Assembly (NCBI RefSeq): GCF_014333615.1
Contig: NZ_JACSCY010000017.1
Coordinates: forward strand, 53,234-117,233
Direction: 5' to 3'
DNA length: 64,000 bases
From: Hymenobacter citatus
GTDB lineage: Bacteria > Bacteroidota > Bacteroidia > Cytophagales > Hymenobacteraceae
Shown here: piece by piece, positions 1 to 7,866 of the stretch
Numbering within the stretch: the first letter of the stretch is position 1
How the letters are laid out: every line of letters begins with the position of its first letter
The notes under the pieces: generated by a model
The model's database searches: none
What the model was told of the DNA's origin: nothing
The model's input: the letters and a program-made list of their open reading frames with translations, nothing else
Translations under genes and position numbers: made by a program

Positions 1-1022
1 TTTTTACCCTTTATGATGTTGTCGCGCACAATGCGGTAGTCATCGTAGCTCATATGCGTGAACTGGGGGCCACCGTGCACATCGCCCAATGCGTAGATGC
101 CGCGCACGTTGGTATGAAACTGGTCATCGATCAGCACGAAGCCGCGCTCATCCATCTCTACACCGGCTTTGTCGAGGCCCAGTTCTTTGGTGTTGGGCTC
201 CCTACCCACCGCCACCAGCACGTGCGAGCCGCGCAAGCGCCGTTCCCCATCAGGAGTAGTCACCGATACCGTAAATTGCTTCTCAGCATTCTGCGAAACC
301 CGGTGTGCCTGCGAACCGAGCAGGAATTCGACGCCTTCGCTTTCCAATAGTCGCTGCATGGCCTCGCACACATCGTCGTCCTCACGCTCCAGCACCACAT
401 CCGACGACTCTACAATCGTCACCTCGCAGCCCAAGCGACGGTAGAGTTGGCTGAACTCCAGGCCAATATACCCGCCACCAATAATAATCAGGTGTTCGGG
501 TTTGTCTTTAAGGTTCAGGATGGTCGTAGGTGTCAGGAAGTCGGTGCCCTCCAGCCCGTCAATCTTGGGAATAGCAGCACGGGTGCCAGTATTGATGAAA
601 ATAAGCGGAGCCGTTAGCGTTTCGGTGCCGCCCGTCGTAAGGTCCACAGTAAGCGTATGTGGCGCTGTGAAGCTGGCGTGCCCATCAAAAAGCTGCACGG
701 GATTATCCTGGCCCGTCAGGTTTTTGTGGATGCCTTGGCGCAATTTTTCTAATAGAGCGTCCTTTCGCTCCACAATAGTTGGTAGGTCAATGGCCTCTAC
801 CGCCACCTCAATGCCGTAGTGCGCGTCGGTGTAGGCGTGGTGTGCCCGTTCCGACGAGGCCAGAAGCGTTTTGGTGGGCACGCACCCGTAGTTGATGCAG
901 GAGCCACCCAGTAAGTTTTTCTCAACCAAAGCCACGCGGCGGCCGTCCTGGGCAAAGGCCGTAGCTAGCGGATTGCCGGCTTGGCCGGAGCCAATTATAA
1001 TAACATCGAAAGATTCGGGCAT
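1..1022 (-). CDS. FAD-dependent pyridine nucleotide-disulfide oxidoreductase (mercuric reductase / lipoamide dehydrogenase type), C-terminus cut by window edge
   Basis: Translated from the complementary ATG at 1022, the frame stays open to the window start (340 codons). An N-terminal FAD-binding Rossmann motif (IIIGSGQAG, about residues 8-16) is followed by the redox-active pair C42 and C47 in GGSCINYGCVPTK, the C-x4-C signature of the family. A second dinucleotide motif (IIIGGGYIGLEF, about residue 180) should bind NAD(P)H, and ALGDVHGGPQ near the end is the second FAD contact. Such enzymes pass electrons from NAD(P)H through FAD to the disulfide and then to a substrate. The dimerisation domain, with the His-Pro-Glu motif or the extra cysteines that would separate lipoamide, mercuric and other reductases, lies outside the window. 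No lipoyl or 2-oxoacid dehydrogenase gene is adjacent, so I leave the substrate open. The start directly precedes the first beta strand. Confidence 0.85.
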   Translation of the reverse strand, partial: MPESFDVIIIGSGQAGNPLATAFAQDGRRVALVEKNLLGGSCINYGCVPTKTLLASSERAHHAYTDAHYGIEVAVEAIDLPTIVERKDALLEKLRQGIHKNLTGQDNPVQLFDGHASFTAPHTLTVDLTTGGTETLTAPLIFINTGTRAAIPKIDGLEGTDFLTPTTILNLKDKPEHLIIIGGGYIGLEFSQLYRRLGCEVTIVESSDVVLEREDDDVCEAMQRLLESEGVEFLLGSQAHRVSQNAEKQFTVSVTTPDGERRLRGSHVLVAVGREPNTKELGLDKAGVEMDERGFVLIDDQFHTNVRGIYALGDVHGGPQFTHMSYDDYRIVRDNIIKGK

Positions 1023-1173
1023 AAAAGCAGAACTTTAGGCGACAAAACCAGCAAACTGGCTTGTAGCCGTGCGCTTGCATTGGACAGCTATACGAAGCTC
1101 AGCCGTTAAGGGCTGGGTAGAATGTCGTAAAAAAACGCTGGTTTTGGCCTCATTTTCGACCGCCTTCGGCTGT

Positions 1174-1905
1174 ATGCTGCTTTCTGTCCGTTTTCTTGTG
1201 CTGTTGCTCCTGCTGGGGCTGTCTGGTTGCGCTTCGCTCTACTTCCCGCCACCGCCGCAGGTGCCGCTGCTCACGCAGCAAGGCGAGTTCAGTGGCGGAA
1301 TTCATTCCAATTTTGGCGGTAATACTTCCTTACAGGGCGCCTACGCCGTTACCAATGGGCTTGGCGTGATGGGCTCGGCCTCGTTTCTGCATAGCAACAA
1401 GCCCAAGAAAGCTGTCAATTTTGATTTCTTTGAGGCTGGTGCGGGCTACTTCACCCGCCTACCCGACAATCGGGTACTGGAAATCTACGGTGGCGTCGGC
1501 CTGGGCTCTTCCGACCGCACCGACCGTACCCGCGAGGGGGTAGTAGAGCAGCGCCAGGAGGGAAATCTGAACAAGTTGTTTTTGCAGGTGAACTACAGTG
1601 CCAAAAAGCACCAAACGCTGCACCTGTTCGGCAATCATTTTCCGCTTAGCTACGGCACGGCCCTGCGCTTGAGCCACGTGGAGCTCAGCAACTTCAAACT
1701 CGACGGGGTAGCCGCGCCCGGTGAGGATAACATCTTCCTGGAGCCCATCACCTTCTCCCGCGTGCAAGTGCTGGGGCCGGTGCAGTTGCAGCTCATCAGC
1801 GGCGGCAACTTTGGCCTGAAGCACCGCAAGTACCTGCGGGCGGCCAACGCGGTGTTTCAATTGGGAGTAGTGGTGAATCTGGGTGGGCAGGAGGGTAGGA
1901 AGTAA
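1174..1905 (+). CDS. Putative outer-membrane-associated lipoprotein, unknown function
   Basis: The frame is open from 1069, but the ATG at 1174 starts a clean lipoprotein signal (MLLSVRFLVLLLLLGLSGC), so I place the start there; the upstream residues look like untranslated DNA. Lipidation is expected on the Cys of LSGC. The 243-residue protein then has a proline-rich stretch (YFPPPP) and alternating short hydrophobic/glycine strands (GGIHSNFGGNTSLQGAYAV, GAGYFTRLP, IYGGVGLGSS, FQLGVVVNLGG), a pattern like small beta-barrel or porin-like proteins of Bacteroidota. I do not recognise a named family. It converges on sucD with a shared bidirectional terminator between them and appears to be transcribed alone. 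Confidence 0.7.
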   Translation: MLLSVRFLVLLLLLGLSGCASLYFPPPPQVPLLTQQGEFSGGIHSNFGGNTSLQGAYAVTNGLGVMGSASFLHSNKPKKAVNFDFFEAGAGYFTRLPDNRVLEIYGGVGLGSSDRTDRTREGVVEQRQEGNLNKLFLQVNYSAKKHQTLHLFGNHFPLSYGTALRLSHVELSNFKLDGVAAPGEDNIFLEPITFSRVQVLGPVQLQLISGGNFGLKHRKYLRAANAVFQLGVVVNLGGQEGRK

Positions 1906-1937
1906 GGGCCCTTACTAATTATTAATACAAGAAATTA

Positions 1938-1987
1938 TGTACACATAAAAAGGCCCTGGCATCTGCCAGGGCCTTTTTATGTGTACA
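1938..1987. terminator. Bidirectional intrinsic terminator with perfect 24-bp arms
   Basis: Positions 1938-1961 and 1964-1987 are perfect reverse complements around a TC loop. The GC-rich stem (GGCCCTGGCA/TGCCAGGGCC) is flanked by AAAAA on one side and TTTTT on the other, so it can end transcription from both the lipoprotein gene (+) and sucD (-). The palindrome continues through the A/T tracts to TGTACACAT/ATGTGTACA, longer than termination needs. Confidence 0.9.
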
Positions 1988-2001
1988 CATTAGGTGACCA
2001 C

Positions 2002-2895
2002 CTACGCCTCTACCTTCTCGCCATTCAGCACCTTCAGCATGGTCTCGCCGATGTTGGCGGGCGAATCCACCACGTGGATACCGCACTCACGCATGATGGC
2101 CATTTTGGCGGCAGCTGTATCATCAGCGCCACCTACGATGGCCCCGGCGTGGCCCATGCGGCGGCCGGGAGGAGCCGTCTGGCCGGCAATGAAGCCAACG
2201 ACGGGTTTCTTGTTACCGGTTTCTTTGATCCAACGAGCAGCTTCGGCTTCCATGCCGCCGCCGATTTCGCCAATCATCACGATGCCCTCGGTTTCAGGGT
2301 CGTTCATCAGCAGCTCCACGGCTTCTTTGGTAGTGGTGCCAATGATGGGGTCACCGCCGATGCCGATGGCCGTGGTCTGGCCCAAGCCGGCTTTGGTGAG
2401 CTGGTCAACGGCTTCGTAGGTCAACGTGCCCGACTTCGACACGATACCGATTTTACCCTTCTGGAAGATGAAGCCCGGCATGATACCCACTTTGCACTCA
2501 CCGGCAGTCATCACGCCAGGGCAGTTGGGGCCAATCATGCGCACGCCCTCACGGTCTTTGAGGTAGTGCTTCACGGCAATCATGTCCTTGGTAGGGATGC
2601 CTTCGGTGATGGTCACAATCACCTTGATGCCCGCGTCGGCGGCTTCCAGGATGGCGTCGGCAGCAAAAGCCGGGGGCACGAAGATGATGCTCACATCAGC
2701 GCCGGTTTCGCGCACGGCGTCGGCCACGGTGTTGAACACGGGGCGGTCGAGGTGTTGCTGGCCGCCTTTGCCAGGCGTTACGCCACCTACCACGTTGGTG
2801 CCGTACTCAATCATTTGCTGCGCGTGAAACGAGCCTTCAGAGCCGGTGAAGCCCTGCACAATCACTTTGGAATCCTTGTTAACCAGAACACTCAT
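2002..2895 (-). CDS. sucD: Succinyl-CoA synthetase (ADP-forming) alpha subunit
   Basis: Catalyses succinyl-CoA + ADP/GDP + Pi to succinate + ATP/GTP + CoA in the citric acid cycle, with the beta subunit SucC, which is not in this window. The protein is 297 residues, normal for the family. It begins MSVLVNKDSKVIVQGFTG, the usual CoA-binding N-terminus, has the GGVTPGKGG and GPNCPG motifs, and carries the phosphorylated histidine in RMGHAGAI (H249). The frame is open 31 codons further upstream, but a -7 box on this strand at 2967-2960 falls inside that extension, so the start at 2895 is preferred. It is apparently monocistronic and ends at the shared terminator. Confidence 0.97.
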   Translation of the reverse strand: MSVLVNKDSKVIVQGFTGSEGSFHAQQMIEYGTNVVGGVTPGKGGQQHLDRPVFNTVADAVRETGADVSIIFVPPAFAADAILEAADAGIKVIVTITEGIPTKDMIAVKHYLKDREGVRMIGPNCPGVMTAGECKVGIMPGFIFQKGKIGIVSKSGTLTYEAVDQLTKAGLGQTTAIGIGGDPIIGTTTKEAVELLMNDPETEGIVMIGEIGGGMEAEAARWIKETGNKKPVVGFIAGQTAPPGRRMGHAGAIVGGADDTAAAKMAIMRECGIHVVDSPANIGETMLKVLNGEKVEA

Positions 2896-2959
2896 TAGGA
2901 AATGGGTTTTAAGGGAGATATTCGCTGGAACGACGGCTGCCCGTCGGGGCGGCCGTGCA

Positions 2960-2967
2960 CAAAAGTA
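2960..2967 (-). promoter_or_regulatory. Bacteroidota -7 promoter element for sucD
   Basis: Reading the minus strand, 2967-2960 is TACTTTTG, matching the Bacteroidota consensus TAnnTTTG. It lies about 65 nt before the sucD start, which gives a short leader. I see no clear -33 TTTG box. Confidence 0.55.
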
Positions 2968-3083
2968 GGTTTTATTTATAGGCGGCACAAAGCCCGCTGT
3001 AATGTGCGTTGTTGCGGCTCCCTTTTGCTCTAAAGCAAATACAAGAAAGTGGACCTGGTACTAATCAGCCCGCCGAAAATCCG

Positions 3084-3091
3084 TACCTTTG
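3084..3091 (+). promoter_or_regulatory. Bacteroidota -7 promoter element for the cysteine synthase/CBS-like gene
   Basis: TACCTTTG matches TAnnTTTG and lies about 30 nt before the ATG at 3122. It overlaps the region that would encode a longer N-terminus, which argues for the shorter protein. Confidence 0.6.
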
Positions 3092-3121
3092 CGGCCTCAA
3101 TTGCCCACCCCACCCCAGGCT

Positions 3122-4099
3122 ATGTATCTGAATAACATCACCGAAGCTATCGGTAACACCCCTCTTGTCAAACTCCAAAAGGTCACGGAAGGTATCCGGG
3201 GCACGGTGCTGGCGAAGGTAGAATATTTCAACCCCGGCAACTCGGTGAAAGACCGTATGGCGGTGAAAATGATTGACGACGCCGAAAAAGCGGGCATTCT
3301 GAAGCCCGGCGGCACCATCATCGAAGGCACCAGCGGCAACACGGGCATGGGCCTGGCGCTGGCCGCTATTGCCAAAGGCTATAAGTGCATCTTCACGATG
3401 AGCGACAAGCAGGGCCAGGAAAAGCGCGACATTCTGAAGGCCGTAGGCGCCGAAATCATCATCTGCCCCACCAACGTGGCCCCCGACGACCCGCGCTCCT
3501 ACTACTCGGTGGCGCGTAAGCTGAACGCAGAGATTCCCAACTCGTTCTACCCCAACCAGTACGACAACCTCTCCAACACCGCGGCCCACTACGAAACCAC
3601 CGGCCCCGAAATCTGGCAGCAGACTGAAGGCAAGATTACGCACTTTGCGGCCGGGGTAGGCACGGGCGGCACCATCAGCGGCATCAGCAAATACCTGAAA
3701 GAGCAGCGCCCCGAGCTGGTAACGGTTGGGCTGGACACCTACGGCTCGGTGTTCAAGAAGTATAAGGAAACTGGCATTTTCGACGAAAACGAAATCTACC
3801 CTTACAAAACAGAGGGTATTGGCGAGGACATTTTGCCGAAGAACGTCGACTTCGACCTGATCGACCTGTTCATCAAGGTAGCGGACAAAGACGCAGCCGT
3901 AATGACGCGCCGCTTGGCCCGCGAAGAGGGGCTCTTTGTGGGCTGGTCGTGCGGCTCGGCGGTGTACGGCGCGCTGGAATACGCCCGCGAGCATCTCACT
4001 GAGGACGATACGATGGTAGTGGTACTACCTGACCACGGCACACGCTACCTGGCCAAAATATACAACGACGATTGGATGCGTGAGCAGGGCTGGCTGTAA
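3122..4099 (+). CDS. PLP-dependent cystathionine beta-synthase / cysteine synthase family enzyme
   Basis: A fold-type II PLP enzyme of 325 residues. K43 in FNPGNSVKDR is the Schiff-base lysine, EGTSGNTGMGLA is the substrate/Asn loop, and GVGTGGTISG is the phosphate-binding glycine loop. The C-terminal PDHGTRYLAKIYND segment resembles cystathionine beta-synthase more than CysK, so the likely reaction condenses serine (or O-acetylserine) with homocysteine or sulfide. There is no C-terminal CBS regulatory domain, as in many bacterial forms. The frame is open 11 codons further upstream, but the -7 box at 3084-3091 sits there, so the ATG at 3122 is chosen. No other sulfur-metabolism gene is adjacent. 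Family is certain; exact substrate is not. Confidence 0.9.
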   Translation: MYLNNITEAIGNTPLVKLQKVTEGIRGTVLAKVEYFNPGNSVKDRMAVKMIDDAEKAGILKPGGTIIEGTSGNTGMGLALAAIAKGYKCIFTMSDKQGQEKRDILKAVGAEIIICPTNVAPDDPRSYYSVARKLNAEIPNSFYPNQYDNLSNTAAHYETTGPEIWQQTEGKITHFAAGVGTGGTISGISKYLKEQRPELVTVGLDTYGSVFKKYKETGIFDENEIYPYKTEGIGEDILPKNVDFDLIDLFIKVADKDAAVMTRRLAREEGLFVGWSCGSAVYGALEYAREHLTEDDTMVVVLPDHGTRYLAKIYNDDWMREQGWL

Positions 4100-4116
4100 G
4101 CTACGCCACCATCCAC

Positions 4117-4124
4117 TATATTTG
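4117..4124 (+). promoter_or_regulatory. Bacteroidota -7 promoter element for the receiver-domain gene
   Basis: TATATTTG matches TAnnTTTG exactly, 18 nt after the stop of the upstream PLP-enzyme gene and 32 nt before the ATG at 4157. The response-regulator gene therefore probably has its own promoter. Confidence 0.55.
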
Positions 4125-4156
4125 ATAGATACCGCTGCCAGCGGGTTACCAACTGT

Positions 4157-4558
4157 ATGCCGAAGAAACTGCGTAATATCGTTCTGGTGGACGACAATGA
4201 AACCACCAGCTTCCTGAACAATCGTCTGTTGAATCGTTTGGGAGTAGCCGATACCATCCACACGTTTACGCAAGCCGAGCCGGCCTATGAGTTTCTGTGG
4301 GGTGCCAGCCGCGGCGGCGAAGCCATTCCGGAGCTGGTGTTTGTGGATCTGAAAATGCCCGGTATCGATGGCTTCGAGTTCCTGCGTATGTACGACCGGC
4401 TGCCCGCCGACATCAAGCAACAAACCGTCCTCACCGTCCTCACCACCTCCATGCACGCCGCCGACACCGCCCGCGTGGCGCAATACGAAGGGGTAGAATA
4501 CCTGGCCAAGCCGCTGACGGAGGAAAAAATGCAGAAACTGCTGGAGAAGCGGTTTTAG
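4157..4558 (+). CDS. Single-domain response regulator (CheY-like receiver)
   Basis: A 133-residue stand-alone receiver with no output domain. The acidic pair D12/D13 (VLVDDNE), phosphoacceptor D64 (VFVDLKMPG), the hydroxyl position in LTTS (about 96-98) and the invariant lysine K118 (LAKPL) are all present, so it should be phosphorylatable. Such proteins in Bacteroidota usually serve as phosphotransfer intermediates or act through protein-protein contacts. No kinase is adjacent, so its partner is unknown. It is followed directly by a large palindromic repeat that probably acts as its terminator. Confidence 0.92.
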   Translation: MPKKLRNIVLVDDNETTSFLNNRLLNRLGVADTIHTFTQAEPAYEFLWGASRGGEAIPELVFVDLKMPGIDGFEFLRMYDRLPADIKQQTVLTVLTTSMHAADTARVAQYEGVEYLAKPLTEEKMQKLLEKRF

Positions 4559-4572
4559 AGTAAGGAAAGCCA

Positions 4573-4688
4573 AGAGCGGCTGTCATCCTGAGCTTGCGAA
4601 GGACCTTCTCACGCGTAAACGACTATCGTAGCAACGACTCGTTCACGCATGAGAAGGTCCTTCGCAAGCTCAGGATGACAGCCGCTCT
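4573..4688. repeat. REP-like inverted repeat, family A (TCATCCTGAGC...GAAGGACCTTCTC)
   Basis: A 116-bp palindrome with arms of about 44 bp starting AGAGCGGCTGTCATCCTGAG and a central spacer containing ACGACT. It lies between the receiver gene (+) and the adenine deaminase gene (-), whose 3' ends converge here, so it can also serve as a bidirectional terminator. Close relatives occur at 6622, 11159, 18154 and 22711 in this window. Confidence 0.9.
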
Positions 4689-4709
4689 CTTTGTATCCTT
4701 ATACCATCT

Positions 4710-6362
4710 CTACACTACCGCCTCCACAAACCGAAACGCCTCACCGTCAAACAAGCCTTTGTCGCTCAGCTTCAGGCTGGGGATAACCAACAAGGCCATA
4801 AACGAAAGCGTCATGAAGGGTGCTTGTAGGGTAGAGCCCAGCTCTTTGGCTAAGGCATCTACGGCGGTATAGGCGGCTGCTACCGCGTAGCCATCCTGAT
4901 CCGACATCAGGCCGGCCACGGGTAGGGGTAGGAGCAGTTCCTGCCCATCGGGCCCCACGGCAGCCAAGCCACCTTTGGCCTCCATTACCAGCTGCACGGC
5001 GCGGGCCAGGCTCGCATCGTCGCAGCCGATGGCGGTGATATTGTGCGAGTCGTGGCCCACACTGCTGGCAAGAGCGCCGCGTTGCAGGCCGAAACCTTTG
5101 ATGAACGCCACGGCCGGCGGTGCTGCGGCATAACGGTTTACTACCGTGAGCTTGAGTATATCCTGCGCTATATCCGGTATTACCAGGTCGTTCTCGACGC
5201 GGGCGGGTACATCGTGGCGGGCGGTGATGAGCTGCCCGTCGAAGCACTCCATCACGCGCAAGATAGGCTGGGGGGTAGGCGCGGGCAGCCGGAAATCCTG
5301 GGCCTGCACCGGGTGCGCCACGAAGTTGTTGACCACGGCCACCGGCACGGCCGGAATCAGCGTACGGCCGTTTTCGGCTACCAGCTCACCGTTGAGGTAG
5401 GTTTGCTGCACCGTGAAATCCTGGAGGTTATCCACCACAATGAAATCGGCGGCATCGCCTTCGCGCAACAGGCCCACGGGTAGGCGGTAGTGCTCCACGG
5501 GGTTACGGCAGGCCACGCGCAGCACTTTCAGCACATCCTGGCCGCGCGCCACAGCCCGTTGTACCAATTGGTTGATGTGGCCCAGCACCAGCGTGTCGGG
5601 ATGCTTGTCGTCGGAGCAGAACATCATGTTTTCGTAGTGCTCGGGTAGAAGGTCAATGAGCGCCTCGAAGTTGCGGGCCGCCGAGCCTTCCCGGATCAAC
5701 ACTTTCATGCCGGCCTGCAGTTTGTCCAGCGCTTCGCCGGCCATAAAGCACTCGTGGTCGGTGCTGATGCCGGCCTGAATGTAGCGCACGGCGTCAGCGC
5801 CAGTGAGACCGGGCGCGTGGCCGTCTACGGGGCGGTTATATTGCTGGGCCAGCCGAATTTTCTCCATCACGTCGGCGTCGCGGTTGAGCACGCCGGGCCA
5901 GTTCATCATCTCGGCTAGGTAGCCAATTTCGGGGTAGCGCTGAAATAGCTGCTCGATATCGGCGGCTGAAATAACCGCCCCGGCCGTCTCAAACGGTGTG
6001 GCCGGCACGCACGAGGGCGCCCCGAAGCAGAACTTAAACGGCACCTGCCGGCCGTTTTCGAGCATATATTCCACGCCTTGCACACCCAGCACATTGCCAA
6101 TCTCGTGGGGATCTGATACCGTTGCCACCGTACCATGCACCACCGCCAGGCGGGCAAACTCCGATGGTACCAGTAAGGAGCTTTCCACGTGCACGTGGGC
6201 GTCCACAAAGCCCGGCAGGGCGTAGGGTAGGGCCGGATCGGGCGCGGCGCCCGTAGTCTCCAGGCGGCTTATACGGCCATCTGCCACGTGAATTATGGCA
6301 GGGTATATGGTGTTGGCGAATAAGTCGACGACGTTGGCCGTGCGTGTGAAAGAAGAAGCCAT
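4710..6362 (-). CDS. ade: Adenine deaminase
   Basis: Hydrolyses adenine to hypoxanthine and ammonia in purine salvage. This is the Ade (amidohydrolase) family, distinct from adenosine deaminase. The 550-residue protein has the metal-binding H-x-H motif in DAHVHVESS, the conserved SDPHEIGNV segment, MMNWPGV, VDGHAPGL, STDHECF and FCSDDKHPD, and the two-domain architecture with a C-terminal adenine-deaminase domain (GHDSHNITAIGCDD). A start nine codons upstream (6389) is possible; 6362 is preferred because it gives the usual short N-terminus. It is transcribed divergently from a small lipoprotein gene. Confidence 0.95.
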   Translation of the reverse strand: MASSFTRTANVVDLFANTIYPAIIHVADGRISRLETTGAAPDPALPYALPGFVDAHVHVESSLLVPSEFARLAVVHGTVATVSDPHEIGNVLGVQGVEYMLENGRQVPFKFCFGAPSCVPATPFETAGAVISAADIEQLFQRYPEIGYLAEMMNWPGVLNRDADVMEKIRLAQQYNRPVDGHAPGLTGADAVRYIQAGISTDHECFMAGEALDKLQAGMKVLIREGSAARNFEALIDLLPEHYENMMFCSDDKHPDTLVLGHINQLVQRAVARGQDVLKVLRVACRNPVEHYRLPVGLLREGDAADFIVVDNLQDFTVQQTYLNGELVAENGRTLIPAVPVAVVNNFVAHPVQAQDFRLPAPTPQPILRVMECFDGQLITARHDVPARVENDLVIPDIAQDILKLTVVNRYAAAPPAVAFIKGFGLQRGALASSVGHDSHNITAIGCDDASLARAVQLVMEAKGGLAAVGPDGQELLLPLPVAGLMSDQDGYAVAAAYTAVDALAKELGSTLQAPFMTLSFMALLVIPSLKLSDKGLFDGEAFRFVEAVV

Positions 6363-6416
6363 AAGCAACGGAGTAGCAAAAGAAGCCAACCCAACGGGCG
6401 GCGGAGTAAAGAGCTT

Positions 6417-6424
6417 TATATTTG
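6417..6424 (+). promoter_or_regulatory. Bacteroidota -7 promoter element for the small lipoprotein gene
   Basis: TATATTTG matches TAnnTTTG and lies 17 nt before the GTG start at 6442, between the divergent starts of ade and the small gene. Confidence 0.55.
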
Positions 6425-6441
6425 ACTAAACTTCCTTAGGC

Positions 6442-6597
6442 GTGAAAAAGATTACAACTCTGGCGCTGGCAGCGCTGCTCATGGGCTCCGGTCTCCTGAC
6501 TTCGAGCTGTGCTCACCGGTCTTCTTTGGCCAAGAAAACAGCCGCATATAAACATCGGTCGAAGGGCAAGATTCCGTGCCCGTGTGAGAGTAATTAG
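6442..6597 (+). CDS. Small lipoprotein with a C-terminal Cys-Pro-Cys motif, unknown function
   Basis: A 51-codon frame starts with GTG and opens KKITTLALAALLMGSGLLTSSC, a classic lysine-rich n-region, hydrophobic core and lipobox ending in Cys23. The mature part is only about 29 residues, very basic (KHRSKGK), and ends IPCPCESN. The -7 box 17 nt upstream and the good signal peptide are the evidence that it is real. The CPC motif could bind a metal or form a disulfide, but I know of no assigned function. It is followed by a palindromic repeat. Confidence 0.6.
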   Translation: MKKITTLALAALLMGSGLLTSSCAHRSSLAKKTAAYKHRSKGKIPCPCESN

Positions 6598-6621
6598 GGG
6601 TAATAGGACTTATACAAACGT

Positions 6622-6725
6622 CTGTCCTCCTGAACGCAGGGAAGGACCTTCTCACGCTAGATCAGGTCGTTGTCACGTCTGCCGTTCTAGCATGAGAAGG
6701 TCCTTCCCTGCGTTCAGGAGGGCAG
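6622..6725. repeat. REP-like inverted repeat, family A variant (CCTGAACGCAGGGAAGGACCTTCTC)
   Basis: Arms of about 40 bp run from CTGTCCTCCTGAACGCAGGG to its complement CCCTGCGTTCAGGAGGGCAG with one visible mismatch, around a spacer of about 25 bp. The core GGACCTTCTCACGC/GCATGAGAAGGTCC is shared with the element at 4573, while the outer part differs (CTGAACGCAGGG in place of CTGAGCTTGCG). Confidence 0.9.
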
Positions 6726-6779
6726 GCTTTATAATTTATCTGAAAGCAATATTCAATCTTTACTACGTTATCCTTATCG

Positions 6780-7388
6780 ATGATAAAGCAAGTAGTACTT
6801 CCATTACTTTTCCTATCCCTACCCGCCGCGGCCCAGCTCAGGCCCCAGGAGCCAGCCCAGCGCACCATGTTCCCGAACGTGCTGCCCGGTACCATTTCCA
6901 ACGTGCGGCATAGCCAGCCCATACGTTACCAAACCGCCGACCGCCAGTGGCACGACGGCCAGCTTCACCAGCTAAAGACCGAACGCGTCTACCTCGTTAA
7001 CGACTATCAACAAGCTATTCCCTACCTCCCCACGGAGGTAATCCGTGTGGTGCTGCCCGACGCCACGTATGGCAGGGTAGGACGCTATTTTGCGAAGGAA
7101 TTATTTGTGGGGAGCAAGCTGGGGTTATATCAATACCAGGATATGGAAGCGGGTTTCGTCTGGCAGTTGCTAGGCACACAGTGGTGGCTGCGCCGTCCCG
7201 ATGGCGCCGTGGTGAAGCTGCGCAGCGGCCGCGCCGCGTTCAGCCGGCAGATGCTGAGCGTGGTGGGCGACGATCCGGAACTGGCCAAACGCCTGCAAGC
7301 CCGCGCCTACCGCCGCCGCGACGCTGCGGCTATTCTGGAGAAATATCAGCAGTGGCAGCAGGCACAATCGGCGGCGCCGCGGCAATAA
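6780..7388 (+). CDS. Secreted protein of unknown function
   Basis: A 202-residue protein with an N-terminal Sec signal peptide (MIKQVVLPLLFLSLPAAAQ) and predicted cleavage after AAAQ. The mature part contains short beta-like segments (GTISNVRHSQPIRYQTAD, AIPYLPTEVIRVVLPD), a GSKLGLYQYQDMEAG stretch and a basic, helical C-terminus (ARAYRRRDAAAILEKYQQWQQAQ). I recognise no catalytic motif or family. It may be translationally independent of the next gene, which has its own -7 box. Periplasmic or surface location is inferred from the signal peptide alone. Confidence 0.7.
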   Translation: MIKQVVLPLLFLSLPAAAQLRPQEPAQRTMFPNVLPGTISNVRHSQPIRYQTADRQWHDGQLHQLKTERVYLVNDYQQAIPYLPTEVIRVVLPDATYGRVGRYFAKELFVGSKLGLYQYQDMEAGFVWQLLGTQWWLRRPDGAVVKLRSGRAAFSRQMLSVVGDDPELAKRLQARAYRRRDAAAILEKYQQWQQAQSAAPRQ

Positions 7389-7424
7389 ACTACCCCGCAG
7401 AGCGGCCACTTCCGAGGAGCTTCG

Positions 7425-7432
7425 TACTTTTG
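7425..7432 (+). promoter_or_regulatory. Bacteroidota -7 promoter element, probably giving a leaderless mRNA
   Basis: TACTTTTG matches TAnnTTTG and ends only 6 nt before the ATG at 7439. Transcription starting about 7 nt after this box would begin at or next to the start codon, so the mRNA may have no 5' leader. Confidence 0.55.
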
Positions 7433-7438
7433 TGCGCC

Positions 7439-7834
7439 ATGCCCGACGCCGAATCGCCCCTTGCCTCCCTCCACCGTGCCGCCGAGGCTGTGCGGCAGCA
7501 GCTGCGCTTGAACGCCTATGATGTGGCGTCGGTGGAGCGATTGGCTGCTTTTATCGAAGAGCAGCGCGCTACCATTAAGCCTAGTGAACGAGAAGGTGTT
7601 ATCACCGCGCTAGGCTGCTTCTTGGGGCAGTGCCTGGTGCACACCTACCAGGGCGAGTGGGCCGCCGGCCTCGACAATACTACAGGGGTAGGCATCGGCG
7701 GCAAAAGTTTCTTCAACCCCTTCTACCGCGTGTCGCAGCAATTGGCGCACGGGCCATCTGAGTCGGTGGCCGTATTTTTTGCCCAGGTGCCTGCGCATCT
7801 GCAAGCTGCTCAACGTCGTAAAAACTGGATTTAG
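7439..7834 (+). CDS. Conserved hypothetical cytoplasmic protein upstream of cmk
   Basis: A 131-residue protein without signal peptide or membrane segment. The N-terminal half is helical (LHRAAEAVRQQLRLNAYD, SVERLAAFIEEQRA); the second half has GCFLGQCLVHTYQGEW, GVGIGGKSFFNPFYRVSQQL and an aromatic VAVFFAQVP strand. The frame is open upstream to 7181 but overlaps the preceding gene, and the -7 box 6 nt before the ATG supports the start at 7439. Its TAG stop shares a base with a possible GTG start of cmk (TAGTG), so the two may be translationally coupled. I do not recognise the family. Confidence 0.65.
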   Translation: MPDAESPLASLHRAAEAVRQQLRLNAYDVASVERLAAFIEEQRATIKPSEREGVITALGCFLGQCLVHTYQGEWAAGLDNTTGVGIGGKSFFNPFYRVSQQLAHGPSESVAVFFAQVPAHLQAAQRRKNWI

Positions 7835-7866
7835 TGGACACCCTTCCTTCGCCTAGCCCCTTCGCC

